Positions 1 through 7,158 of a stretch of DNA of 33,419 nt are shown here, one piece after another. A program made the position numbers and the translations under genes. Position 1 is the stretch's first letter, and the number at the start of each line of letters is the position of its first letter. The stretch lies in assembly GCA_019931185.1 (NCBI GenBank), contig JAINDK010000033.1, positions 1 through 33,419 of the forward strand. Direction: 5' to 3'. This DNA is from Bryobacter sp. CoA8 C33. GTDB lineage: Bacteria; Acidobacteriota; Terriglobia; Bryobacterales; Bryobacteraceae. The notes under the pieces are model-generated. The model saw nothing but the letters and a program-made list of their open reading frames with translations. It had not been told where the DNA came from and did no database searches.

Positions 1-1
1 C

Positions 2-124
2 GACGGATATGTAGACCACCACAATGAGGAGCCCAAACCCTTCATCTGGACCGCCAGCGCTCAGGATATCCTTGCCAAAGTCATGCGGGCACAGAGCGCA
101 CTGAATAACAGGCAGACTGTTTGA
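2..124 (+). pseudogene. IS630-family transposase, C-terminal fragment
   Basis: The frame is open from the window edge to a TGA at 122-124 and gives 40 residues. It contains HHNEEPKPFIWTASAQDIL followed by a basic, helical tail. This is the usual C-terminus of IS630-type DDE transposases, where a 'PKPFIWTA' block follows the last catalytic region. The catalytic residues would lie upstream, outside the window, so I cannot tell whether the element is intact there. A CACTAG just after the stop (about 132-137) could be near the right end of the element, since IS630 elements insert at TA, but I did not confirm an inverted repeat. The family call is from motif recognition only. Confidence 0.8.
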
Positions 125-157
125 AGCACACCACTAGCGCTATCCAGGAGCCGTTAG

Positions 158-313
158 CCAAGCGTGATCCAAACTCGGTCCCAAGAAATCATGCCCGATG
201 TGATGGGCCAGGTTGTCATTTCCGCCTGGACTGAACTTCAAACCGAGCTTTTGAGTGGTGCTCTTGTGACAATCGACACCGACAAAAGACGAGCTCGAAT
301 TCTACCGCTCTGA
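158..313 (+). pseudogene. DUF5615-family (PIN-like) protein, C-terminal fragment
   Basis: After an in-frame TAG at 155-157 the frame reads PSVIQTRSQEIMPDVMG and continues through a helix to a TGA at 311-313, ending in RRARILPL. A 'V-x-Q-x-R-x-Q-[DE]' strand, then a helix, then 'GALVTID...R-x-R-ILPL' is typical of the C-terminal half of DUF5615 proteins, predicted PIN-like nucleases often encoded in toxin-antitoxin pairs. The N-terminal half with the acidic residues is absent and the IS630 remnant abuts it. This suggests that the IS insertion, or a later deletion, truncated the gene. An internal ATG at 191 could start a 40-residue peptide, but I see no ribosome site and treat this as a relic. 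Confidence 0.6.
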
Positions 314-338
314 TTTTACTGCTCCCCACTTTCGACTC

Positions 339-536
339 ATGTTGGAGTGGGCGAACTTTCAGGAGCTACGCCGGACACATGCCAGCCTTGGACACGAGGC
401 GGGAATTGATCCGAAGGTAGCGGCCGGCGAGCGCGGTCATGGGCTCGGGGTAGCGCTGGATGTTTATACGAAGGCCAGTCTCAACCGACGGGCCGAAGCA
501 GCAGAAGAACTGGAAAACAGCGTCTTCGCGGCTTAA
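339..536 (+). pseudogene. Tyrosine recombinase/integrase, C-terminal fragment
   Basis: The 65-residue frame carries FQELRRTHASLGHEAGIDP, then RGHGLGVALDVYTK. This matches the end of the catalytic domain of phage-type integrases: the 'LRRTHAS' block with the second catalytic Arg, the G-H of box II, and the nucleophile Tyr in DVYTK. The His normally two residues before the 'LR' is Gln here. The core-binding domain and the first catalytic Arg are missing, so the protein cannot be active. It ends about 55 bp from the 3' end of tRNA-Gly, the place where such integrases commonly recombine, which suggests an old island edge. It may not be translated; no ribosome site is visible. Confidence 0.8.
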
Positions 537-558
537 TGGAGTGTAGTGGAGTGGAAGA

Positions 559-579
559 AGTTGCTGGATCTTCGCAACT
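559..579 (-). terminator. Possible weak terminator downstream of tRNA-Gly
   Basis: Read on the minus strand, a 6-bp perfect stem (AGTTGC/GCAACT) with a 9-nt loop lies just after the tRNA 3' end and is followed by a short pyrimidine stretch (TCTTCC) rather than a clean T-run. It could end the tRNA transcript, but the signal is weak. Confidence 0.3.
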
Positions 580-590
580 CATTGAAAAGA

Positions 591-665
591 TGGAGCGGGA
601 GACCGGGATCGAACCGGCGACGTTCAGCTTGGGAAGCTGACATTCTACCACTGAATTACTCCCGC
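591..665 (-). tRNA. tRNA-Gly (anticodon CCC)
   Basis: Read on the minus strand the sequence folds as a full cloverleaf. The acceptor arm GCGGGAG pairs with CTCCCGC. The D-arm contains AGTGGTAGA. The anticodon stem TCAGC/GCTGA encloses the loop TTCCCAA, giving anticodon CCC, which reads GGG. The T-arm contains GGTTCGATCC. The CCA tail is encoded at 591-593. It lies 29 bp downstream of the glycerate kinase stop in the same direction, and an integrase remnant lies beyond its 3' end. Confidence 0.95.
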
Positions 666-694
666 TCAGCTTTTCACAGCTTATCACAACGGGG

Positions 695-1975
695 CTAGCG
701 GAGAAGCATGAGGTAGAGGTCCATGACGTTGGTTCCGGTGGGGCCGGTGACGAGGAGATCACCGAGGGGTTTGAAGAAATGATAGGAGTCGTTGCGGGCG
801 AGAAATTCCTCCGGATCGAATTCGATCTGGCGGGCGCGCGCGAGGGTGGAGCCGGTGGCGAAAGCGCCGGCGGCCTCGGTGGGGCCGTCGGTACCGTCGG
901 TTCCGGCGGCGAGAAAGAGGGTGCCGGGCAGCCCATCGATGCCCTTGGCGGCGGCGAGAGCCATTTCCTGGTTGCGGCCGCCGAGGCCATGGTGGTGGGA
1001 AAGCTGGACCGTGGTTTCCCCGCCGCAGAGGATGGCGAGTGGGGGCCGCGCGGGGTGGCCACTCGCGCGGACTTCGCGGGCGATGGCGGCATAGGTTTTG
1101 GCGGCCTCGCGGGCCTCGCCATCGAGGCTGGTGGACAGAAGCAGGACGCGGTAGCCGAGCTGGCGGGCCTGGTCGCGCGCGGCGTAAAGGCTGAGGCGGT
1201 TGGAGCCGACGAGATGATTGCGGACGCGGGCAAAGATGCGGTCGCCGGGTTTCGGGGTCTCGGGAATCTCGCGATTGACGCCCTGCTCGAGGTGGAGGCG
1301 CACGCTGGGCGGCAGCTTGTCGGTCAGACGGTAGCGGTAAAGGATCTCCCAGGCATCGGCGAAGGTGGTGGTGTCGGGAACCGTGGGTCCGGAGCCGATG
1401 ACATCGAGGGGATCGCCGATGACATCACTGAGGATGAAGGTCTCGAGCCGGGCGGGCCAGACGATGTGGGCCAGCTGGCCACCTTTGATCGCGCTGAGGT
1501 GTTTGCGCACGCAGTTGAGCTCATGAATGGTGGCCCCGCAGGCGAGCAGGAGCTGCGTGGTTTGTTGCTTTTCCTCGAGCTTGATGCCGGAGACGGGATA
1601 AGGCAGAAGGGCGGAAGCTCCGCCGGAGATAAGACAGAGGACGAGATCGCCTTCGGCGGCGGTGGCGCAGATTTCGGCCACCTCGCGGGCGGCGGCCAGA
1701 CCGGCCTCATCGGGCACGGGGTGAGCGGCCTCGAGCACCCGGACGCGCTTGAGCTTTCCGCCGTGGCCGTACTTGGTGACGACGACGCCCGCCTCGATGC
1801 GGGGGCCCAGCACTTTTTCCGCGGCGCGGGCCATGGCGAGGGCAGCCTTGCCCGCGCCGACAACGAAGACGCGCCGGACCTTGGGCCTGGGGGGTTTGAG
1901 TTTTTCGAGCGTGGCCGCATAGGGATTGGCGGCCGCCAGGGCAGCCTTGAAGATGGCGAGCGCCTCACGGCGCAT
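695..1975 (-). CDS. Glycerate 2-kinase (MOFRL family)
   Basis: The product phosphorylates D-glycerate with ATP to 2-phosphoglycerate, feeding glyoxylate- or serine-derived carbon into lower glycolysis; it is expected to be cytoplasmic. The 426-residue protein has the two-domain glycerate kinase layout. The N-terminal GCK_N/DUF4147 domain includes VGAGKAA at about residues 39-45, with the conserved Lys, and SGGASALL at about 117-124. The C-terminal MOFRL domain contains GGETTV, GGRNQE and AAGTDGTDGPTEAAGA. A longer frame reaches 2179, but its first 68 residues overlap shikimate kinase and are unlike the family, so I chose the ATG at 1975. The ATG is 7 bp after the shikimate kinase stop, which suggests one transcript. 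Names in use include gckA, garK and ttuD; I do not choose among them. Confidence 0.9.
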   Translation of the reverse strand: MRREALAIFKAALAAANPYAATLEKLKPPRPKVRRVFVVGAGKAALAMARAAEKVLGPRIEAGVVVTKYGHGGKLKRVRVLEAAHPVPDEAGLAAAREVAEICATAAEGDLVLCLISGGASALLPYPVSGIKLEEKQQTTQLLLACGATIHELNCVRKHLSAIKGGQLAHIVWPARLETFILSDVIGDPLDVIGSGPTVPDTTTFADAWEILYRYRLTDKLPPSVRLHLEQGVNREIPETPKPGDRIFARVRNHLVGSNRLSLYAARDQARQLGYRVLLLSTSLDGEAREAAKTYAAIAREVRASGHPARPPLAILCGGETTVQLSHHHGLGGRNQEMALAAAKGIDGLPGTLFLAAGTDGTDGPTEAAGAFATGSTLARARQIEFDPEEFLARNDSYHFFKPLGDLLVTGPTGTNVMDLYLMLLR

Positions 1976-1982
1976 CGCGGCC

Positions 1983-2513
1983 TCAGTCGAGGAGTCCGAG
2001 TTGGAGGATCGCGGTAACGGCATCGTTGGCCTCATCGGTATCAAATGGGATTGTATAGTCGGCTCTGGCATAGAGCGGGCGCCGCTCTTCGAATAGGCGC
2101 GCGAAGCGCTTGGGGTCTTGCGCGAGCGGCCGGTGCGGACTCGCGCCGACGCGGGCCAGGATCCGCGCGAAGGGGACATCGAGCCAGATGGTTACCCCGG
2201 CATCTTCGAGTTTTTCCCGGTTGCCGGGCCAGACGAAGGCCCCACCGCCGAGGGAGGCCACGGTGGCGCGGCCGCGCTGTGTTTCGCGGATCACGGCGGA
2301 AAGGGTTTCGGTTTCGATCCGCCGGAATTCGGACTCTCCGCGGTGGGCGAAGATTTGGGCGATGGTCGTGCCCTGTTCCTGTTCGATGCGCGTATCGAGA
2401 TCGAGAAAGCGCCAGCCGATGGCTTCGGCCAGTTGAGCACCGACGGTCGACTTGCCGCATCCCATGAAACCCACGAGATAGATGCCGGGCGATCGTTTGA
2501 GCTTCAGTGTCAA
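1983..2513 (-). CDS. aroK: Shikimate kinase
   Basis: Catalyses ATP-dependent 3-phosphorylation of shikimate, a step of the chorismate pathway to aromatic amino acids. The protein shows the P-loop GFMGCGKST at residues 15-23, the shikimate-binding DLDTRIE block with an Asp pair, a downstream FRRIE, the GGGAF motif, and the lid R-PL (SPHRPLA). The start is not obvious. The open frame extends to 2771, but that part overlaps the SDR gene and has no family similarity. A TTG at 2513, with GGAG about 11 nt upstream inside the SDR stop region, gives 176 residues, the usual size. It lies between the SDR gene and glycerate kinase with spacers under 10 bp, so the three are probably co-transcribed. Confidence 0.9.
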   Translation of the reverse strand: MTLKLKRSPGIYLVGFMGCGKSTVGAQLAEAIGWRFLDLDTRIEQEQGTTIAQIFAHRGESEFRRIETETLSAVIRETQRGRATVASLGGGAFVWPGNREKLEDAGVTIWLDVPFARILARVGASPHRPLAQDPKRFARLFEERRPLYARADYTIPFDTDEANDAVTAILQLGLLD

Positions 2514-2521
2514 GGCGCGGC

Positions 2522-3289
2522 TTACTCCAAGTTGCGATTGTAGCGGGCGAACTTGCGGTCGACGACACCCGGGGCGAGGAAATAAAGCAGATTCAGCAGG
2601 CGACCGGTCCAGGGGGTGATGACGGTGCGGGACTCGCGCTCGATGCCGCGGAGGATGTCGGCGGCGCACTGTTCCGGTGTGATGGCGAATTTCTTGGTGC
2701 GCTTGAGCATGAGCGGCGGCTCGCCAACGAGAGCATTGGCCTGAAAGGGGGTCTGGACATAGCCGGGGCAAACGGCGACCGTTGTCACGCCGGTGCCGCG
2801 CAGCTCCATGCGCAAGCCGTGGGTGAAGGTGAGCAGGCCGGCCTTGGCGGTGGAATAGAGAGTCAGCCAGGGCAGGGGCACCTGGGCGGCGAGACTGGCG
2901 ACATTGACGATCAGGCCGCGGCGGCGCTTGAGCATGCCGGGCAAGGCAAGGCGGGTGAGGTGGATGGGGGCGTTGAGGTTTATCTCATGGAGCTGATTCC
3001 AGAGGCGATCCTCGGCGCTTACGGTAGGTGTATAGGCGCCGGCGCCAGCATTGTTGACGAGGAGGTCGATGTGGCCCAAGGCGGCCTCAGCGGCCGCGAA
3101 GGCACGCTGGCGCTCGTCGGCGCGGGTGAGGTCGGCGGGGATCCAGACGGCGCCCGGGAGCTCATAGGTGTGGGTTTGCCGGGAGAGCAGCGCGAGTCTG
3201 GCCCCGGCGGCGTGGAACTGCCGCGCGAGGGCGGCCCCGATTCCGGTGGAGGCTCCGGTCAGCAATACATTTCGTCCGTTGATCCGCAC
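2522..3289 (-). CDS. Short-chain dehydrogenase/reductase (SDR)
   Basis: A classical NAD(P)-dependent oxidoreductase of about 255 residues; the substrate cannot be read from sequence. The cofactor-binding TGASTGIG is at residues 11-18 and NNAG at 79-82. The catalytic Ser is near 132 and the Y-x3-K (YSTAK) at 145-149, followed by the usual CPGYVQTPF loop. The C-terminal 60 residues (LKRTKKF, then PWTGRLLNLLYFLAPG) suggest a hydrophobic, possibly membrane-associated end, as in the DltE/YqjQ-like group. Start choice: GTG at 3289 directly precedes the first beta strand. GTG at 3325 is also possible but would overlap the divergent LON-domain gene. It is the first gene of the minus-strand set with aroK and glycerate kinase; only about 20 bp separate it from the divergent start at 3310. 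Confidence 0.85.
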   Translation of the reverse strand: MRINGRNVLLTGASTGIGAALARQFHAAGARLALLSRQTHTYELPGAVWIPADLTRADERQRAFAAAEAALGHIDLLVNNAGAGAYTPTVSAEDRLWNQLHEINLNAPIHLTRLALPGMLKRRRGLIVNVASLAAQVPLPWLTLYSTAKAGLLTFTHGLRMELRGTGVTTVAVCPGYVQTPFQANALVGEPPLMLKRTKKFAITPEQCAADILRGIERESRTVITPWTGRLLNLLYFLAPGVVDRKFARYNRNLE

Positions 3290-3309
3290 AAGAGTCAATA
3301 ATAGTATTG

Positions 3310-3954
3310 ATGCCGCAAGACGCACTGCCCCTTTTTCCGCTCGGGGTGGTTTTTTTCCCTGGCGCCGAACTTCCCCTGCACATTTTCGAGGAGCGCTACA
3401 AGGAAATGGTGGGGGACTGCCTCCGGGATCACCTGGAGTTTGGAGTGGTTTTCGCCAGTGAGAAGGGGATGTCCCCGGTTGGCTGCACGGCGGTGATCGA
3501 GAAGGTACTCAAGAAATATCCCGATGGGCGGATGGATATTCTGGCGCGGGGTTTGCGCCGCTTTGAGATCATACTGCTCGATGAGCAGCGGAGCTATCTC
3601 CGCGCCTCGGTGGCGCCTTATGGGGACGAGGAGGACGCGGAGGCCCCGAGCGATTTACTGCGCCAGCGGGCCCTCAGCGCGTGGGTGAACCTGATGATGC
3701 TCGAGCACGGCGGGCTGCCGCAGGATATGCCGGCCAGCAACCGGGATGACTTGAGCTTCCTGATCGCCGAGGCGGTACCGGAAACGGATTTCCGCCAGCG
3801 CATTCTGACCATGCGCTCCGAGCGGGAGCGGCTGGAGGCGCTGGTTCAGTTCTTGCCATCGTGGATCGAGCGGGAAAAGCAGGTGCGTCATGTGCGCCGC
3901 GTGGCGCCGCTGAACGGGCATTCGCGCCACAACCGGAGCTTTGAGGATGTCTGA
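3310..3954 (+). CDS. LON substrate-binding domain protein
   Basis: The 214-residue protein is made only of the N-terminal (PUA-like) substrate-binding domain of Lon protease, without the AAA+ or peptidase parts. It opens with LPLFPLGVVFFPGAELPLHIFEERY, a close match to the Lon-N signature split by a single strand. It continues with GCTAVIEKV and DILARGLRRFEI, then a helical segment ending in a basic tail. Such stand-alone proteins are common and are thought to bind unfolded or specific proteins; no enzymatic role is assigned. An upstream TTG at 3307 is in frame, but the ATG at 3310 is the likelier start. Its end overlaps the HAD gene start by 8 bp, so the two are translationally coupled. Confidence 0.85.
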   Translation: MPQDALPLFPLGVVFFPGAELPLHIFEERYKEMVGDCLRDHLEFGVVFASEKGMSPVGCTAVIEKVLKKYPDGRMDILARGLRRFEIILLDEQRSYLRASVAPYGDEEDAEAPSDLLRQRALSAWVNLMMLEHGGLPQDMPASNRDDLSFLIAEAVPETDFRQRILTMRSERERLEALVQFLPSWIEREKQVRHVRRVAPLNGHSRHNRSFEDV

Positions 3955-4657
3955 CGGGCGGGCCGAATCGCCGCAAGCGCTGATTATCGACGCCGACGAT
4001 ACGCTTTGGGAGAACAACATCTACTTCGAGCAGGCTTGGGAGGATTTTGTCCAGTTTCTCGATCACTCGCACCTGCCGGCGGAGCGAATCCGCGCCATCT
4101 TCGACGAAATTGAGATCGCCAACATCCAAATCCATGGCTACGGGGCGCGGAACTTCGCGCGCAACATGGTGCAGTGCTATGAACATCTGGTGGAGCGGGC
4201 AATCGCCCCGGGCGATGCGGATCATATTTTGTCCTTGGCGGACCGGATCTTTCACCAGCCGATTGAGATGTTGCCGGGGGTGGAAGACACGCTGGGCTAT
4301 CTGCTGCACCGCTCGCATGATCTGATTCTGTTTACCAAGGGGCACCCGGAAGAACAACGGCTGAAGATCGACCGCTCACCGGTCGGGCGCTTTTTCCGGG
4401 AATTTGAAATCGTGCGGGAGAAAGACGCCGGGGCATATCGTGAGCTGGCGCGGCGGCATCAACTGGTCCCGTCCATCACGTGGATGATCGGGAATTCACC
4501 GAAGAGCGACATCAATCCGGCGCTGGCGGCGGGACTGAATGCGGTGTTTGTGCCGCACCCGCGCACTTGGTCGCTGGAGCAAACCGAGTTGGCGCCAGCC
4601 GGACCGGGGACGCTGCGCATCGTCGAAAACTTCTCGGATTTGAGAAATTTTTTCTAA
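3947..4657 (+). CDS. HAD-superfamily hydrolase
   Basis: A phosphatase-like enzyme of 236 residues, expected in the cytoplasm. Motif I is DADDTLW at residues 15-21, with nucleophile D15 and acid/base D17. Motif II is the Thr in LILFTKGH. Motif III is the Lys in EIVREKD. Motif IV is GNSPKSDINPALAAG with an acidic pair partner. The cap is helical and sits between motifs I and II (type I), as in phosphoglycolate phosphatase-like members. The substrate is unknown. The start ATG at 3947 has GGAG 8 nt upstream and overlaps the LON-domain stop. A hairpin lies directly after the stop. Confidence 0.85.
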   Translation: MSDGRAESPQALIIDADDTLWENNIYFEQAWEDFVQFLDHSHLPAERIRAIFDEIEIANIQIHGYGARNFARNMVQCYEHLVERAIAPGDADHILSLADRIFHQPIEMLPGVEDTLGYLLHRSHDLILFTKGHPEEQRLKIDRSPVGRFFREFEIVREKDAGAYRELARRHQLVPSITWMIGNSPKSDINPALAAGLNAVFVPHPRTWSLEQTELAPAGPGTLRIVENFSDLRNFF

Positions 4658-4688
4658 AGGGACGTACTGGCGCGACGATACGTCCTTT
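4656..4688 (+). promoter_or_regulatory. Hairpin ending exactly at the start codon of the next gene
   Basis: AAAGGGACGTA (4656-4666) pairs with TACGTCCTTT (4679-4688) through ten base pairs with one bulged G, around a 12-nt loop. The left arm begins at the HAD stop codon. The right arm ends one base before the ATG at 4689. There is no T-run, so a terminator is unlikely. The hairpin would bury the initiation region of the downstream gene and may control its translation. Function is inferred from position only. Confidence 0.5.
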
Positions 4689-4937
4689 ATGGAAGTGCAA
4701 TCTATTGCTCTCGCTGGGCTTGAAAAAGCACAAGAACGTCTTGCCGCGGCGGCCAAGCGGCTTTCGGGCAGTGATTCCACGACGCCAGGGTTAGCTGGTT
4801 ACGCGGAAGGCGACACGATCGATCTATCGGCCACGATGGTGGCTCTGCTCGAAGCCAAGACGGCGGCCGAGGCAAATTTGAAACTAGTCGAAACGGCTAA
4901 CGAACTTTCCAGTCAGACCATCAACATTCTCGGCTGA
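4689..4937 (+). CDS. Small protein resembling the flagellar basal-body rod C-terminal domain
   Basis: An 82-residue, alanine-rich, probably helical protein with no signal peptide or membrane segment. The last 40 residues (IDLSATMVALLEAKTAAEAN, then LKLVETANELSSQTINILG) look like the C-terminal helix of flagellar rod/hook proteins such as FlgC and FlgG, which typically read 'vdls-EMv-lieA--aYeaN-kv--tadem'. The N-terminal rod domain is missing. No other flagellar gene is in the window. It could be an assembly-related small protein, a fragment of an old rod gene, or an unrelated helical protein. The ATG at 4689 has no Shine-Dalgarno sequence; a hairpin ends right in front of it and a strong terminator follows. 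Confidence 0.6.
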   Translation: MEVQSIALAGLEKAQERLAAAAKRLSGSDSTTPGLAGYAEGDTIDLSATMVALLEAKTAAEANLKLVETANELSSQTINILG

Positions 4938-4976
4938 GGCAAGGCTACCGCACGTAAGAAGCCCTCTTCAATAGAC

Positions 4977-5014
4977 AGGGGCGCACCGAGTGGATCAGTG
5001 CGCCCCTGATTTTT
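4977..5014 (+). terminator. Rho-independent terminator
   Basis: A perfect 10-bp GC-rich stem (AGGGGCGCAC at 4977-4986 with GTGCGCCCCT at 4998-5007), an 11-nt loop, and GATTTTT after it. It ends the plus-strand run 3310-4937 and separates it from the convergent DUF1080 gene. On the minus strand there is no T-run after the stem, so it acts mainly in the plus direction. Confidence 0.9.
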
Positions 5015-5029
5015 GTTGCCGGATACGGG

Positions 5030-5671
5030 TTACTTCAGCGGCTTTACGCGAATGTTCGTGTAGTAAATCGTGGAGCCGGGGTCGTGAGCCTGCAGGGCAA
5101 AGGTGCCGCTGTCGAGTTTGCGGCCAGGATTGCCTTTGGGGCCCTGCCAGTCGGCGGGTTGGGTCCAATCGCTTACTTTTTTGCCGTCCACGAAAACCGT
5201 GACTTGGTTGTCCTTGACGATGATGTGCTCGGTGAACCAGACGTTGTCCTGGAAAGGTTCCTTGTTGTCCTGGACATTGTAGAGGCCGCCCGTCTTTTTC
5301 CAGTCGCCGTGGGAGTTGTTCACCTGGACCTCAAAGCCTTTGTCGGGCCAGTTGGTTTCCTGATAGGCGGTATGGAAGTAGATGCCGCCGTTGGACTTCT
5401 CCTTGGTCATGACGTCCACCTTCAATTCAAAATTCTTGAAGTTAGCGGGCTTGCCCTTGAAGGGGCCGGTGAAATAGAGATGGCTCCTCTTGCCGTTGGC
5501 CACAATCGAGCCATCCTTGACCTGAAAGGCATCCTCGTTTTCCTTCGCCTTGGTCCAACCCTGGAGATCCTTGCCGTTGAAGATGCGGGTGAAGCCCTTT
5601 TCCGGCTTGTCGTTGGGGCCGGCGGCAAACAGGAGGCTACCGGCAACACTGAGCAATAGTGCAAATCGCAT
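5030..5671 (-). CDS. Secreted DUF1080 (3-keto-disaccharide hydrolase-like) protein
   Basis: A 213-residue protein with a signal peptide (MRFALLLSVAGSLLFAAG, cleavage near residue 17) and one concanavalin-like DUF1080 domain filling the rest. The domain shows the usual opening FTRIFNGKDLQGW, the central SNGGIYFH, the GFEVQVNN strand, and the closing FALQAHDPGSTIYYTNIRVK. Family members are periplasmic or secreted; some hydrolyse 3-keto-glycosides, but the catalytic residues are not well enough known to me to confirm activity here. It starts 43 bp after the nuoN stop on the same strand and could be reached by read-through from the nuo operon. I see no clear promoter or ribosome site of its own. 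Confidence 0.88.
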   Translation of the reverse strand: MRFALLLSVAGSLLFAAGPNDKPEKGFTRIFNGKDLQGWTKAKENEDAFQVKDGSIVANGKRSHLYFTGPFKGKPANFKNFELKVDVMTKEKSNGGIYFHTAYQETNWPDKGFEVQVNNSHGDWKKTGGLYNVQDNKEPFQDNVWFTEHIIVKDNQVTVFVDGKKVSDWTQPADWQGPKGNPGRKLDSGTFALQAHDPGSTIYYTNIRVKPLK

Positions 5672-5714
5672 GATTTGAATGTATCAGGATGGCGCGCGCG
5701 GCGGAAAGAGGCGG

Positions 5715-7154
5715 CTAGCGAAGCAAACCGCTTGAGCGAGTGGCCCAGTCGAGCAGCCAGCCGGGAAAGACGCCCAATCCGATTGTGACGGCGGCGGAGA
5801 AAACCAGTGCCGCCTGAACGCTGGCCGCCGGCGCGGCCATCTCGCCGCGGCCCTCGGGGACGGGTTTGGTGTACATGACGACGATGATGCGGAGGTAATA
5901 GAAGGCGGCGACAGCGCTGGTGAGCAAGCCGAGACCGGCGAGCCAGTACAGTTCCGCGTCGATGGCGGACTTGAAGATATAGAACTTGCCGAAAAAGCCC
6001 GCCGTCAAGGGCAAGCCAATCAGGGAGGCGAGGAACACGGCCATCAAGCCGGCCGTAACCGGCTGCCGTTTGGCGAGGCCATGGAAGTCGCTCAACTCGG
6101 AGCCCTCGAGCAGAGCGACGACGGCGAAGGCGCCGAAGTTCATCACGGCGTAAACCGCGAGATAGAAGAGCACGGCGCTAATGCCGAGGGTGGAATGGGC
6201 GGCGACGGCGACGAGCACATAGCCGGCATTGGCGATCGAGGAATAGCCGAGCAGGCGTTTGACGTCGGTTTGCCAGAGCGCGGCGAGATTGCCGATCACC
6301 ATCGTGGCGAGGGCTACGGCGGCGAGCAGGGGGAGCCAGCGGTCCGAGACGGGCTCGAAGGCGGTGAAGAAGACACGCAAGAGCGTGGCGAAGGCGGCGG
6401 CTTTGGGCGCGGCGCTCAAGAAGGCGCTGACGGGAGTGGGGGCGCCCTGGTAGACATCCGGGGCCCAGCTTTGGAAGGGGAAGGCCGAAACCTTGAAGCA
6501 CAAGCCGGCGAGCATCAGTGCCGCGGCGACAGCCGAGAACATGGCGTTCGGGGCGATGTCGGCATTGCCGAGAATGGCGGCGATTTCGTTGAGATTGGTC
6601 GTGCCGGTCAATCCATAGATCCAGGACACGCCATAGAGGAGAAAGCCGGTGGCGAAGCTGCCGAGCAGGAAGTACTTCAGGGCGCTTTCGTTGGCGCGTT
6701 TGTCATCGCGGAGATAGCCGGCGAGCACGTAGCTGGCAATGGAGGAGATCTCAATGCCGATGAAGACCATGATCAGTTCGTTCGAGGCGGCCATGAGGCT
6801 CTGGCCGACAAGGCTGAGCAGCAGGAGCGCGTAGAACTCGCCTCCCTCGGCGCGGCGCTGCCGCAGGAAGGGGCTTGCCGACAGGACGGCCAGCGCGCCC
6901 ACGGCGAGCACGAGGAGGCGGAAAAAGGTGGCGAAGGAATCGACAATGAGCATGTTGCGAAAAGCCGAGCCCGGCGCGGCGCCGGCCAGGATGGAGGCCA
7001 CGGCGGCCAGACCGAGGCCGATGAGGGCGGCGGCCGGCATGCCTGGCCGCTCGTCATGCTCGTCATAGCGCGATTCCCACAACATGAGAAAGATGGCGGC
7101 CAGGGTCAGGATCATCTCCGGCAGAAAGCGCAGGAGTTCTTCGGCATTTGGCAT
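5715..7154 (-). CDS. nuoN: NADH-quinone oxidoreductase subunit N
   Basis: One of the three antiporter-like proton-pumping subunits of the membrane arm of complex I. The protein is 479 residues and almost entirely membrane helices. It carries the key Glu in LIMVFIGIEISSIASYVLAG and conserved Lys residues in the later helices (RVFFTAFEP and DVKRLLGYSSIANAGY regions). The discontinuous helix around FPFQSWAPDVYQGAPTPVSA is the typical NuoN form of this motif. The longer frame to 7211 overlaps nuoM; the ATG at 7154, 4 bp after the nuoM stop, gives the standard N-terminus MPNAEELLRFLPEM. It is the last gene of the nuo operon. Confidence 0.95.
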   Translation of the reverse strand: MPNAEELLRFLPEMILTLAAIFLMLWESRYDEHDERPGMPAAALIGLGLAAVASILAGAAPGSAFRNMLIVDSFATFFRLLVLAVGALAVLSASPFLRQRRAEGGEFYALLLLSLVGQSLMAASNELIMVFIGIEISSIASYVLAGYLRDDKRANESALKYFLLGSFATGFLLYGVSWIYGLTGTTNLNEIAAILGNADIAPNAMFSAVAAALMLAGLCFKVSAFPFQSWAPDVYQGAPTPVSAFLSAAPKAAAFATLLRVFFTAFEPVSDRWLPLLAAVALATMVIGNLAALWQTDVKRLLGYSSIANAGYVLVAVAAHSTLGISAVLFYLAVYAVMNFGAFAVVALLEGSELSDFHGLAKRQPVTAGLMAVFLASLIGLPLTAGFFGKFYIFKSAIDAELYWLAGLGLLTSAVAAFYYLRIIVVMYTKPVPEGRGEMAAPAASVQAALVFSAAVTIGLGVFPGWLLDWATRSSGLLR

Positions 7155-7158
7155 GACA

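Noticed and set aside
779-2017. A 412-codon plus-strand frame opposite glycerate kinase
   Set aside because: It is Gly-rich without motifs, while the minus strand encodes a complete kinase.
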